DNA of 64,000 nt from Solirubrobacter sp963798325 (GCA_963798325.1 CAWCSS010000009.1:930001-994000); one strand, 5' to 3'; positions 40,837 to 49,591 are shown, counted from the first letter of the stretch. The notes: generated by a model from the sequence alone, not told the origin. Made by a program: numbers and translations.

Positions 40837-41781
40837 CGGGATCACGCCGCGCAGGACGGTCCCGCGGGCGTCGGAGGACACCGCAAGCGTCCCGTCGAGC
40901 ACCGCGAGCCGGTCCTGCAGCCCGCGCAGCCCACTCGCCGCCACCGCCCCGCCGCGGCCGTCGTCGGCGACCGACACCCGCAGCACGTCGCCGTCACGCT
41001 GGATCGAGATCCGCGCGGCGGTCGCGTCCGCGTGCTTGATCACGTTCGTCAGCGCCTCCGCGGCGGTGAAGTACAGCGCCGCCTCCACCTCCGGCGCGAA
41101 CCGCTCGTCGGTCACGTCGAGCTCGACCACCACCGGCGCTCGCGACGTCAGCTCCTCCAGCGCCACCGCGACGCCACGGTCGGTGAGCACGAGCGGGTGG
41201 ACGCCCGCCGCGAGGTCGCGCAGCGACTCGATCGCGAGCCGCGCGTCCGCGGCGGCGCGCTCCAGCGCCTCCGAGGAACGCGCGCGCCGCTCCTCCTCGA
41301 TCCCCATCAGCACCCGCACGAGGTACTGCTGCGCGCCGTCGTGCAGGTCGCGGCCGATCCGCCGGCGCTCGGCGTCCGCCGCCTGGATGATCCGCGCCCG
41401 AGAGCTCGAGAGCTCCTCCGCCGCCAGCCGATCGCTGACGTCGCGGAACACGACCACCGCGCCGGAGGCCATCGGCGCCGAGGAGTAGCTGACCGGCACG
41501 AACGAGCCGTCACGGCGGATGAACCAGTCGAGCTCGACGCGGACGGTCTCGCCGGTCGTCCGCGGCCGCAGCAGCGGGCACTCCTGCTCCGGGAAGACGC
41601 TCCCGTCGGGGCGGTGCGAGTGGATCGTCGCGTGGCTCGGGCGTCCGAGCAGCTCGTCGGCCGACGCGTAGCCGAGCACGTCGAGCGCGGCCGGATTGAC
41701 GAAGTTGACCGTGCCGTCACCGCCGACCAGGTAGACGCCGTCGGCGACGCCGGCGAGCAGCGCATCGACGAGCTCGGTCAT
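40819..41781 (-). CDS. PAS-domain sensor histidine kinase (HisKA_3 type)
   Basis: 320 residues, no TM, so a cytoplasmic sensor. PAS domain about 1-120 (LVDALLAGVADGVYLVGGDG, VNFVNPAALDVLGYASADEL, RRDGSFVPVSYSSAPM), dimerisation helix with the phospho-His in RIGRDLHDGAQQYLVRVLMG, then the ATPase domain (AAEALTNVIKHADATAA, VSVADDGRGGAVAASGLRGL). NarX-like kinases of this type pair with LuxR-family regulators such as the convergent neighbour. ATG 41781. The ligand of the PAS domain is unknown. Confidence 0.9.
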   Translation of the reverse strand: MTELVDALLAGVADGVYLVGGDGTVNFVNPAALDVLGYASADELLGRPSHATIHSHRPDGSVFPEQECPLLRPRTTGETVRVELDWFIRRDGSFVPVSYSSAPMASGAVVVFRDVSDRLAAEELSSSRARIIQAADAERRRIGRDLHDGAQQYLVRVLMGIEEERRARSSEALERAAADARLAIESLRDLAAGVHPLVLTDRGVAVALEELTSRAPVVVELDVTDERFAPEVEAALYFTAAEALTNVIKHADATAARISIQRDGDVLRVSVADDGRGGAVAASGLRGLQDRLAVLDGTLAVSSDARGTVLRGVIPLRGGA

Positions 41782-41856
41782 CGCCGTGGGCGCTCCACCG
41801 CCGCGAGGTCGGGAAAACCCACGGGTCTCGCACGCGAAAGGCTCGATCCTGTGTGT

Positions 41857-42120
41857 ATGGCCGCGATCCCCACCACTTCGCTCCGATTCTTGCGCTACGG
41901 GCTGCCGGCCGCCCTGATCATCGCCGGTTTCGTGCTCCTGGCGGTCGTCGACGACGACCTGCGCTGGGACGGCTGGGCGATGTGCGTCGGCTCGGGCCTG
42001 TCGCTGCTGCTGCTCAACGGCCTGTTCCGGCTCGGGGCGCGCGGCGACGAGGAGCGCGACGCCGAAGAGGCCGCCCGCGAGTACCTCACCACGCACGGGC
42101 ATTGGCCCGGCGAAGACTGA
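41857..42120 (+). CDS. Small membrane protein, unknown function
   Basis: 87 residues. Two hydrophobic helices (LPAALIIAGFVLLAVV and GWAMCVGSGLSLLLLNGLF) separated by a short acidic loop, then a charged tail ending YLTTHGHWPGED. This tail is the kind conserved among actinobacterial small membrane proteins. ATG 41857 follows GATCCT by 6 nt. No link to neighbours. Confidence 0.75.
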   Translation: MAAIPTTSLRFLRYGLPAALIIAGFVLLAVVDDDLRWDGWAMCVGSGLSLLLLNGLFRLGARGDEERDAEEAAREYLTTHGHWPGED

Positions 42121-42173
42121 ACCTGGGCCAACGGACGGCGCGCGCAGGGGCGCGGAACGCATAGGCTCGTGCC

Positions 42174-42320
42174 ATGTCGTCGCGTCGCACGGGCTCATTC
42201 GCTCGCCTGAGCCCGCTCTCACCCGGCCGCCGGCGCCGCCGGTCGCGGGTGGGGATGATCGCGGCCGTGCTGACCATCGTCGCGGTGACGGCCGCCGTGC
42301 TGATGTGGCTCGTCGGTTAG
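42174..42320 (+). CDS. 48-residue basic single-TM miniprotein
   Basis: ATG 42174 to TAG 42320. A Ser/Arg-rich head (SSRRTGSFARLSPL, GRRRRRSRVG) is followed by one helix MIAAVLTIVAVTAAVLMWLV and Gly. TAGGCT (42162-42167) lies 6 nt before the ATG, the same leaderless spacing as other genes here, and the stop overlaps the convergent STAS gene by 4 nt, both supporting a real gene. Function unknown. Confidence 0.65.
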   Translation: MSSRRTGSFARLSPLSPGRRRRRSRVGMIAAVLTIVAVTAAVLMWLVG

Positions 42321-42622
42321 GAAGACGCGACGAGCGGCAGGAACTCGAGGACGCCGGAGAGCTCGAACGCGCGCATCGTCGCCGCTTCGCGCGGCGGCAG
42401 GATCTGCAGCGGCACGCCGTGGACCTTGGCCTCGCGGACGACCCCGAGCAGGGCGCGCAGCCCGGTCGAGTCGCAGAACGTCAGGTGCGTGAGGTCGAGC
42501 AGGACGCGGGCCCCGGAGTCGCGGAAGGTGCCCTCGACGCGCGCGCAGACATCCGGCGCGGTCGAGAGGTCGAGGTCGCCGCTGATGTCGATCACGGTTA
42601 CGTCTTGCGAAGTTGCCGCCAC
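42317..42622 (-). CDS. STAS-domain anti-sigma factor antagonist
   Basis: 101 residues forming a single STAS domain: TVIDISGDLDLSTAPDVCAR, ARVLLDLTHLTFCDSTGLRA (the phosphorylatable Ser in CDSTGL), MRAFELSGVLEFLPL. Partner-switching proteins of this type bind an RsbW-like kinase; none is adjacent, but a SpoIIE-type phosphatase that could reactivate such antagonists lies at 51799. ATG 42622. Confidence 0.9.
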   Translation of the reverse strand: MAATSQDVTVIDISGDLDLSTAPDVCARVEGTFRDSGARVLLDLTHLTFCDSTGLRALLGVVREAKVHGVPLQILPPREAATMRAFELSGVLEFLPLVASS

Positions 42623-42750
42623 ACTTCTTCGCTACCCAGTATGCGCGCCGGCACACACGCGTTTGTCGCAAGGCGTTGACGGCACGCGGAGGATCATGCC
42701 GATCCCGCCGTGGCGGGTCCCGCGAGCTTCGCCGTGGCCGCCCGACGACG

Positions 42751-44118
42751 TCACGGCGCTGGTCTGAGGAACGCGAAGATCTCGGGGTTGACGCTCGCCG
42801 CGAACTCCTCGAAGAACCCGTGCCGGCCGCCGGGCGTGATGCGCAGCTTCGCGCCCGGGATCCGATAGGCGAGCACGTGCGCGTTCTCGACCGGCGCCAT
42901 CTGGTCGTCGCTGCCGTGCAGGACGAGGGTCGGGGCGGTGATCCGCGGGAGCGCGTCGTAGGCGTCGTGGCGGCCGCTCACGCGCAGGTGCTGACGTGAC
43001 GCCTCGCGGCTCATGCCCGGGTCGCCGAGCAGCGTCGACTCGTCACCGTGCTCGGCGGCGTAGGCGGGCGTGTACATGAGGTCCAGCAGCGCCGCCCGGT
43101 TGTCACGCTGCATGAGCGCGCGGCGGACCTCCTGGGAGCGCTCGCGCGAGTGCGGCCCGCCCGGCGTCGTGCAGGCCAGGACGAGCCGGCGCACGCGTCC
43201 GTCGAGCGCGAGCATCTGCGCGACGCGGCCGCCCATCGAGGTTCCGTAGACGTCCGCGTCGGCGTAGCCGAGGTGGTCCAGGACGGCGGCCGCGTCGGCG
43301 GCGAAGGAGGTGCTCGACCACTCGCCGAGCTCGCACTCGGTCGCGCCGGTGCCGCGGTAGTCGAACGTGATCGTGCGGTGCGCCTGCTCGAACGGCACCC
43401 GCAGCCTCCTCCACCAGTGGTGCGCGTTCGCCTGTCCCTGCAGCAGCAACAGCGGCGGCGCGTCGTCCGGGCCGCCGAGCTGGTAGGCGAGGCGGGCGCC
43501 GTCGGCGGTGGGAGCGACCACTAGACCGCGTTCGAGCGCGGCCTGCAGGACCGCGAAGCCGCGGTCGAGCTCGGCCAGCACCCGCGACTCGTCCTCGGCG
43601 GCGATCGCCTCGGCGGTGCTGAGCAGCGCGATCGCCGCCGCGGCGATCATCTGCGGTCCGGGGTCCTCGGGCTCGCGGCCGGTGTCGGCGGCAACGGCGC
43701 TCGCGATCGCCACATGGGCGCGGTCGAAGTGCTGGACCATGAGCGCCCGCAGGTCCGGGTCCTTCTTGGTCGCGCGGCTGCGCAGCAGGCGGATCTCCGG
43801 GTCCTCCTTCTCCACCCCCGCGAGCTCCTTCATCTCCTCGATCCACGCGCGCAAGCGGGCCACGACGTCGCCGTCGCCCTCGCGCAGATGCCGCTCGGCG
43901 ACGGTGATCACGACCTCGGTGCCCTCGAAGAAGATGTCCTCCTTGGACGGGAAGCGCGTCGTCACGGTGCGGGTCGCGAGGTCGGCGCGCTCGGCGATGC
44001 GCGTGATCGTCGCGCGCTCGTAGCTCTCCTCGAGCACCAGCTCGGTCGCCGCGCGGACGATCTCCCGGCGCGTGCGCAGGCTGCGGCGGTCACGGCGATT
44101 GAGCTCTGGAGCGGCCAC
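42751..44118 (-). CDS. TetR regulator fused to an alpha/beta hydrolase
   Basis: 455 residues in one frame. TetR part about 1-195: DNA-binding helices LRTRREIVRAATELVLEESY, ATITRIAERADLATRTVTTR, FPSKEDIFFEG, then a helical ligand domain. From about 205 an alpha/beta hydrolase: GARLAYQLGGPDDAPPLLLL, oxyanion-loop QGQANAHHWW, nucleophile elbow VYGTSMGGRVAQ (Ser about 296), Asp in LVLHGSDDQMAP, His in GGRHGFFEE, so the triad is complete. GTG 44118 is set by a leaderless promoter. Divergent from an MMPL exporter, which it most likely controls. The fusion suggests the effector is also a hydrolase substrate. Confidence 0.88.
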   Translation of the reverse strand: MAAPELNRRDRRSLRTRREIVRAATELVLEESYERATITRIAERADLATRTVTTRFPSKEDIFFEGTEVVITVAERHLREGDGDVVARLRAWIEEMKELAGVEKEDPEIRLLRSRATKKDPDLRALMVQHFDRAHVAIASAVAADTGREPEDPGPQMIAAAAIALLSTAEAIAAEDESRVLAELDRGFAVLQAALERGLVVAPTADGARLAYQLGGPDDAPPLLLLQGQANAHHWWRRLRVPFEQAHRTITFDYRGTGATECELGEWSSTSFAADAAAVLDHLGYADADVYGTSMGGRVAQMLALDGRVRRLVLACTTPGGPHSRERSQEVRRALMQRDNRAALLDLMYTPAYAAEHGDESTLLGDPGMSREASRQHLRVSGRHDAYDALPRITAPTLVLHGSDDQMAPVENAHVLAYRIPGAKLRITPGGRHGFFEEFAASVNPEIFAFLRPAP

Positions 44119-44203
44119 GGACCTCAAGATAGCGCCCCATGCCGTCGATAGCAAGAATACATAGCTTGGCAATTTTGCATTGTGATGTATGATTGCTTGG
44201 CAA
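44119..44203. promoter_or_regulatory. Divergent promoters and repeats between TetR-hydrolase and MMPL genes
   Basis: Minus strand: -35 TTGCTA (44149-44154), 17-nt spacer, -10 TATCTT (44126-44131), then 7 nt to GTG 44118. Plus strand: -35 TTGGCA (44166-44171), 16-nt spacer, -10 TATGAT (44188-44193). GCTTGGCAA occurs twice as direct repeats (44164-44172 and 44195-44203, 31 nt apart) and ATACAT/ATGTAT form an inverted repeat (44157-44162, 44185-44190). These bracket the plus promoter and are likely regulator sites. The region is clearly AT-richer than its surroundings. Confidence 0.65.
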
Positions 44204-44237
44204 CGCAAACTTGAACTCCCTGGGACGACTGACTGAC

Positions 44238-46292
44238 ATGGCTCGACTGCTGCAACGCCTTGGTTCCTTCTCCGTACGCCGCCGGCGGCTCGTGCTCGGC
44301 GCCTGGGTGCTCGGCCTGGTGACGCTCGGCGTCCTCGCCGGCGCCTTCAAGGGCGCGTTCTCGGATCAGTTCAAGGTCCCGGGCACCGAGTCCCAGCGGG
44401 CGATCGAGTTGATCCAGCAGGCCGTGCCGAACGCCAACGCCGACGGCGCCTCCGGCCGCGTGGTGTTCGCCGCCGCCAAGGGCGAGACGCTCGAGAAGGC
44501 CAAGCTCGCGCAGGCGACGAAGCGGCTGCAGACCGTCCCCGGCGTCGCCTCGGTCTCGGAGCCCACCGTCTCGCAGGACGGCCGGATCGCCTACACCGAT
44601 CTGCAGTTCGCGATCAAGGAGGCCGACGTCTCCGCGACGCAGACCGACGCCATCGCACACGCCGCGAGCAATACCGCGGAGCAGGTCGAGTTCGGCGGCT
44701 CGGCCGCCCCGGTCGCGAGCGAGGCCCCGATCGGCGAGGCGCTCGGCGTGATCGTCGCCATGCTCGTCCTGACGATCACCTTCGGCTCGCTGCTCGCCGC
44801 CGGCCTGCCGCTGCTGACCGCGATCGTCGGCGTCGGTACGAGCATGCTCGGGATCACGCTCGCGAGCGGGTTCACCGACCTGACGTCGACCGCGACGTCG
44901 CTCTCGACGATGCTCGGCCTCGCCGTCGGCATCGACTACGCGCTCTTCATCCTCTCCCGCCACCGCACGCAGGCGCGCGACGGCATGGGCATCCCCGAGT
45001 CGATCGCGCTCGCCGTCGGCACCGCCGGCAGCGCCGTCGTGTTCGCCGGCTCGACGGTGATCATCGCCCTCGTCGCCCTCGCCGTCACCGGCGTCCCGTT
45101 CCTCGCGCAGATGGGCTTCGCCGCCGCCGGTGCGGTCGCCGTCGCCGTGCTGCTCAGCCTCACGCTCGTCCCCGCCCTGCTCGGGTTCGCGGGCGCCCGG
45201 ATCATCCGCGGCAAGACGTTCGCCGCCGACGACCGCACCACGCTCGGCGCCCGCTGGATCGGCCTCGTCATGCGCCGCCCGCTGATCGCCGCCGCCACGG
45301 TCGTGATCGCCCTCGGCGCGCTCGCCATCCCGGCGCTCGACGTCCGCCTCGGCCTGCCCAACGACGGCACCGCCAACCCTGACACCACGCAGCGCCAGGC
45401 CTATGACCTCGTGTCCGAAGGCTTCGGCGTCGGCGTCAACGGGCAGCTCACGATCGTCGCCACGGGCGATGCCGACGCGACGGTCAAGGCGCTGGCCAAG
45501 CTCCCGGACGTCGCCGCGGTCACCCCCGCGCAGAAGCTCGACAAGGACCTCGCGCTGATCTCGGTCATCCCGTCCAGCGGCCCGTCGTCGACGCAGACCG
45601 AGAACCTCGTCAAGACGATCCGCGCCCAGACCTCCGACGTCCTCGTGACCGGCCAGACGGCGACCAACATCGACGTCTCCCAGCGGATGGCCGACAGCCT
45701 CCTCCCCTACCTCGCGGTCGTCGTCGGCCTCGCGCTGGTGCTGCTGACGATCGCCTTCCGCTCGATCCTCGTGCCGCTGACCGCGATCGCCGGCTTCCTG
45801 TTGACGATCGCCGCCTCCTTCGGCGCGGTCGTGCTCGTCTTCCAGCACGGCGTGCTCGCCGGCCTGTTCGGCATCGCCCAGACCGGCCCGCTCGTCAGCC
45901 TGCTGCCGATCCTCATCATCGGCGTGATCTTCGGCCTGGCGATGGATTACCAGGTGTTCCTCGTCAGCCGCATGCACGAGGCGCACGCCCACGGCGCCGG
46001 CGCCCGCGACGCGGTGCGCGACGGCTTCCGGCACTCCGCCCGCGTCGTCACCGCCGCGGCGCTGATCATGATCGCCGTCTTCTCCGGCTTCATCCTGCCG
46101 GACGACCCGGTGATCAAGTCGATCGGCCTCGCGTTCGCCGTCGGCATCCTGATCGACGCGTTCCTGATCCGGATGACGCTGATCCCCGCGCTGATGACCC
46201 TGATGGGGGCCAAGGCCTGGTGGATGCCGCGCAAGCTGGACCGCGTGATCCCGAACCTCGACCTCGAGGGCGCCGCGCTGGAACCCGCCTAG
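44238..46292 (+). CDS. MMPL/RND-family exporter
   Basis: 684 residues, two repeats of one TM, a periplasmic loop and a five-to-six-TM bundle. Segments: RRLVLGAWVLGLVTLGVLAG (TM1), GIDYALFILSRHR with the family Asp-Tyr pair (TM4), and in the second half GLAMDYQVFLVSRMHEAH. Such exporters move lipids, drugs or siderophores with the proton gradient. ATG 44238 is preferred; the in-frame upstream residues fall in the promoter. It is divergent from and probably repressed by the TetR-hydrolase. No acyl-chain synthesis genes are adjacent. Confidence 0.92.
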   Translation: MARLLQRLGSFSVRRRRLVLGAWVLGLVTLGVLAGAFKGAFSDQFKVPGTESQRAIELIQQAVPNANADGASGRVVFAAAKGETLEKAKLAQATKRLQTVPGVASVSEPTVSQDGRIAYTDLQFAIKEADVSATQTDAIAHAASNTAEQVEFGGSAAPVASEAPIGEALGVIVAMLVLTITFGSLLAAGLPLLTAIVGVGTSMLGITLASGFTDLTSTATSLSTMLGLAVGIDYALFILSRHRTQARDGMGIPESIALAVGTAGSAVVFAGSTVIIALVALAVTGVPFLAQMGFAAAGAVAVAVLLSLTLVPALLGFAGARIIRGKTFAADDRTTLGARWIGLVMRRPLIAAATVVIALGALAIPALDVRLGLPNDGTANPDTTQRQAYDLVSEGFGVGVNGQLTIVATGDADATVKALAKLPDVAAVTPAQKLDKDLALISVIPSSGPSSTQTENLVKTIRAQTSDVLVTGQTATNIDVSQRMADSLLPYLAVVVGLALVLLTIAFRSILVPLTAIAGFLLTIAASFGAVVLVFQHGVLAGLFGIAQTGPLVSLLPILIIGVIFGLAMDYQVFLVSRMHEAHAHGAGARDAVRDGFRHSARVVTAAALIMIAVFSGFILPDDPVIKSIGLAFAVGILIDAFLIRMTLIPALMTLMGAKAWWMPRKLDRVIPNLDLEGAALEPA

Positions 46293-46436
46293 CGGCCGCT
46301 CCGCCCCCGACGTAAGGCGGCGAGCCGCGTGATGGCCGTCAGCGCGGGGTCACCGGCGCGCTCGAGCAGGTCCAGGCGCTCGATCACCTGCCGGCGGCGT
46401 GCCACGGCCGGGGAACTCGTGATCTCCATTCCCAGA

Positions 46437-47813
46437 TCAACCGCGTCCCGTCGAGCTCGACGGGACGAGCGCGAGCGTCGCCGCGGCCACCGCGAGCAGC
46501 GCCGCGGCCGCGACCACCAGCGCGAGCGAGAGCCCGTCGGCGAACCCCGCGGCGTCGCCGTCGGACGCGTGCGCGATGACGATCGAGCCGAGCACGGCCA
46601 CGCCCAGCGTCGCGCCCACCTGGCGGCCGGCGTTGTGGATCGCCGACGCCATCCCGACCCGCGCGGCGGGCGCGGCGGCGACGGCCGTCGAAGTGGCGGC
46701 GGGAAGCGCGATCCCCGCTCCCGCGCCGAAGACGAGCAAGGCGGGCCAGAGGTCCCCGGCGCCGTCGCCGGCGCCGATCCGGCTCAGCGCGACCGCGCCC
46801 ACGGTCGCGCACACCAGTCCGGCAACGATCAGCGTGCGCGTCCGGATGCGCGCCGTCAGCCGGCCCGAGAGCGGCGCGAACACGGCCACCGCCGCGCCCA
46901 GCGGGAGCAGCGCGAGGCCGGTGTAGAGCGGCGTCAGGTCGCGGAAGGTCTGCAGGAAGGCCGACAGGTAGACGGTGGTCGCGAGCATCGCGAACATCAG
47001 CGTCGCGGCCGCGAGGTTGGCGGCGGCGAACGCCGGGCGACGGACCAGCGCGAGATCGACCAGCGGCGCCGGCGTCCGGCGCTCGACCACGACGAACGCG
47101 ACCAACGTGATCGCCGAGACCGCGAACGCCCCGAGCACCTCGCCCGCTGTCCAGCCGCGCTCCGGCCCTTCGATGAGCCCGAAGACGAGCGCGCCCAGGG
47201 ACGCGGTGACGAGCACCGCGCCGACCAGGTCGAAGCGATCGACCGCCGGTTGCGGGCGCGCGTCCGGGATGACCCGCCACGTCGCCAGGATCAGCACGAC
47301 GGCGACCGGCACGTTGAAGCCGAACGCCCAGCGCCACCCGAGCCCGGACACGAGCAGCCCGCCGATCACCGGCCCGAGCGCCACGCCGATCCCGGAACCG
47401 GCGCCCCAGAACCCGACCGCGCGCGCTCGCGCCACCGGGTCGGCGACGTTGGCGGTCAGGATCGCCAGCGACGCGGGCAGGACCAGCGGCGGCCCGAGCG
47501 CCTGCACGACGCGCGCGGCGATCAGCGCACCCGGGCTGGGGGCCAACGCGCACGCCAGCGAGCCGAGCGCGAACACCGCCAGCCCGGCCAGCAGCGCCCG
47601 CCGCCGGCCGTAGCGATCGGCGAGCACGCCGCCCGCGACCAGCAGCGAGGCGAACACCAGCACGTACGCGTCGACGATCCACTGGCGCTGGACCGCGGAC
47701 GCGCCCAGGTCGGCGCTCAGCGGCGGCAGCGCGACCGCGATCAGGTTCGCGTTGGCGACGCTCATGATCTGGGCGATGACGAGGATCGGCAGCACTACCG
47801 GCAGAGCTTCCAC
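46437..47813 (-). CDS. DHA2-type MFS exporter
   Basis: 458 residues, about 14 TMs. Signatures: ANANLIAVALPPLSADLG in TM1, GGVLADRYGRRRALLAG in loop 2-3, RVVQALGPPLVLPASLAI in TM4, GLGWRWAFGFNVPVAVVL in TM6. Drug or metabolite export is expected. GTG 47813 is chosen; upstream in-frame residues belong to a different remnant. Convergent with the MMPL exporter, with a 144-nt gap (46293-46436) that shows no gene or strong hairpin. Confidence 0.88.
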   Translation of the reverse strand: MEALPVVLPILVIAQIMSVANANLIAVALPPLSADLGASAVQRQWIVDAYVLVFASLLVAGGVLADRYGRRRALLAGLAVFALGSLACALAPSPGALIAARVVQALGPPLVLPASLAILTANVADPVARARAVGFWGAGSGIGVALGPVIGGLLVSGLGWRWAFGFNVPVAVVLILATWRVIPDARPQPAVDRFDLVGAVLVTASLGALVFGLIEGPERGWTAGEVLGAFAVSAITLVAFVVVERRTPAPLVDLALVRRPAFAAANLAAATLMFAMLATTVYLSAFLQTFRDLTPLYTGLALLPLGAAVAVFAPLSGRLTARIRTRTLIVAGLVCATVGAVALSRIGAGDGAGDLWPALLVFGAGAGIALPAATSTAVAAAPAARVGMASAIHNAGRQVGATLGVAVLGSIVIAHASDGDAAGFADGLSLALVVAAAALLAVAAATLALVPSSSTGRG

Positions 47814-47930
47814 GCCGCGAGCGCGATGCCCTGCGCACGGTGCGCGGGATCGTCGTACGCGTTGCCCCACCACGGGCCGAACATCAGGCCGGGCGTGCCC
47901 GCGTCCAGCGAGCGTCTGCGGCACCCCCGA
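47800..47930 (-). pseudogene. C-terminal remnant of an unidentified protein
   Basis: The minus strand from about 47915 reads SLDAGTPGLMFGPWWGNAYD, DPAHRAQGIALAAWKLCR and then a stop (TAG at 47800). It looks like a conserved protein C-terminus but no upstream part exists before the aldo/keto reductase gene at 47961. Its stop overlaps the start of the DHA2 exporter by 14 nt. I cannot name the family. Confidence 0.4.
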
Positions 47931-47960
47931 CCCGGCGCCGTCCCCGCTCGTCGGCGTCCA

Positions 47961-48980
47961 TCAACGGCGGCGCAGCGAAGGCTCCAGGGCCGGGCTCTGC
48001 CAGCCCGCGTCGCCGGGGTTGACGTTGCTGCCGGGCGGGACGAGCTCGTCGATGCGATCGAGGATCTCGGCGGAGAGCACGACGTCGGCGGCCGCGAGCT
48101 GGGACTCGAGGTGCTCGAGCGTGCGCGGACCGATGATCGGCGCGGTGATCGCCGGGTGGTTGAGCACGAACGCGAGCGCCATCTGGATCAGCGTCAGGCC
48201 GGCGTCCTCGGCGACCCGGGCGAGCTCGTCAACGATGTCGAGCTTGCGCTGGTTGCCAGGGAGCGAGAGGTCGTAGCGCTGCGGCAGGCGGTCGGCGCGG
48301 GTGGAGGTCGGCGGCTCGGCGTCCTTGCGGTAGCGGCCGGAGAGCCAGCCGCTGGCCAGCGGCGCCCACGGGATCACCCCCATGCCGTACTTCGCGCAGG
48401 TCGGCAGGACCTCGGCCTCGATGCCGCGGACGAGAATCGAGTACGGCGGCTGCTCGCACACGAAGCGCTCCAGGTGACGGTCGCGCGCCGCCCACTGGGC
48501 CTCGACGATCGCCGACGGCGGGAACGTCGAGGAGCCGAGGTAGCGGATCTTGCCCTGGTGGACGAGGTCGCTGAGCGCGCCGAGCGTCTCCTCGATGTCG
48601 GTGTCCGGCGCCGGGCGGTGGATCTGGTAGAGGTCGATCCAGTCGGTCTGCAGCCGCCGCAGCGAGTTCTCGACCTCCATCACGATCCAGCGGCGTGAGT
48701 TGCCGCGGCGGTTGGCGTCGTCGCCCATCGCCATGTGGACCTTGCTCGCCAGCACAACGTCGTCACGGCGGCCTTTGAGCGCCTTGCCGACGATCTCCTC
48801 GGACTCGCCCGCGGAGTAGACGTCGGCGGTGTCGATGAAGTTCAAGCCGCCGTCGAGTGCCGCGTGGATGATCCGGATCGACTCGTCGTGATCGGGGTTG
48901 CCCCAGGCGCCGAACATCATCGCGCCGAGGCAGAGCTTGCTGACCGAGACGCCGGTACGTCCCAGGGGCCGGTGTTCCAT
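47961..48980 (-). CDS. Aldo/keto reductase
   Basis: 339-residue (alpha/beta)8 NADPH oxidoreductase. N-terminus MEHRPLGRTGVSVSKLCLGA, active-site Asp and Tyr in NFIDTADVYSAGESEEIVGK, Lys in VLASKVHMAMGD, His in DLYQIHRPAPDTDIEETLGA, NADP-binding end APIIGPRTLEHLESQL. The substrate range cannot be predicted. TAAGAC lies 7 nt upstream of the ATG. Unlinked to the exporter downstream except by strand. Confidence 0.93.
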   Translation of the reverse strand: MEHRPLGRTGVSVSKLCLGAMMFGAWGNPDHDESIRIIHAALDGGLNFIDTADVYSAGESEEIVGKALKGRRDDVVLASKVHMAMGDDANRRGNSRRWIVMEVENSLRRLQTDWIDLYQIHRPAPDTDIEETLGALSDLVHQGKIRYLGSSTFPPSAIVEAQWAARDRHLERFVCEQPPYSILVRGIEAEVLPTCAKYGMGVIPWAPLASGWLSGRYRKDAEPPTSTRADRLPQRYDLSLPGNQRKLDIVDELARVAEDAGLTLIQMALAFVLNHPAITAPIIGPRTLEHLESQLAAADVVLSAEILDRIDELVPPGSNVNPGDAGWQSPALEPSLRRR

Positions 48981-49039
48981 ACCACCAGTCTTACCCAGCG
49001 CTTGCCACCAGACCAGCTAAATGCTTATGCTGGTCAGAG

Positions 49040-49591
49040 ATGGACGAGCACGACAAGCGCCGGATCGGTGAGCAACTCGAGCCCGGTGGGCGCGAGAAGG
49101 CGCCGGGCCGGCTTGCGCTGCTGCAGCGCTTCGTGAACACCCACAACCACGACTTCCCGGCCGACTGGGACCGGATCGAGACGGGCGCGAAGGCGCAGGC
49201 GTGGCTGCGCGAAAAGGGCCTGATCGGCGCCCGCGAGGTGGTGTCGGATGCCGACGCGTCACAGTTGCGCGACTTCCGCGAGGCGCTGCGCTCGCTGATC
49301 ATCGGCGAGACCGCGGTGCTCGCCCCCGCGCAGCTCACGGTCACCATCGACGCGCTCGGACACGCGTCGCTCGTCCCCGCCGCGGGCGGCGTCGACGGCG
49401 CGATGGCGACGCTGCTCGGCATCGTCCACGAGGCGCAACTCACCGGCGACTGGGCGCGGCTGAAGGGGTGCCGCCAGTGCGAGTACGCGTTCTATGACCG
49501 CTCCAAGAACCGCTCGGCGGCGTGGTGCGCGATGTCGATCTGCGGCAACCGCACCAAGAACCGCACGTACTACCGCCGCCGCACGTCGTGA
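49040..49591 (+). CDS. CGNR zinc-finger transcriptional regulator (ABATE domain)
   Basis: 183 residues. An N-terminal ABATE-type helical domain (LLQRFVNTHNHDF, FREALRSLI) and the C-terminal CGNR finger GCRQCEYAFYDRSKNRSAAW, CAMSICGNRTKNRTYYRR with four cysteines. Such proteins are stress or ligand-responsive regulators in actinomycetes. ATG 49040 lies 8 nt after TATGCT (leaderless). Its stop overlaps the LivM permease start by GTGA, so they form an operon: a regulator with an orphan permease. Confidence 0.88.
   Translation: MDEHDKRRIGEQLEPGGREKAPGRLALLQRFVNTHNHDFPADWDRIETGAKAQAWLREKGLIGAREVVSDADASQLRDFREALRSLIIGETAVLAPAQLTVTIDALGHASLVPAAGGVDGAMATLLGIVHEAQLTGDWARLKGCRQCEYAFYDRSKNRSAAWCAMSICGNRTKNRTYYRRRTS

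Noticed and set aside
42697..42768. 23-codon ORF with a GGAGG ribosome site (MPIPPWRVPRASPWPPDDVT...)
   Set aside because: Too short to test, overlaps the end of the TetR-hydrolase gene, no other support; could be chance in GC-rich DNA.
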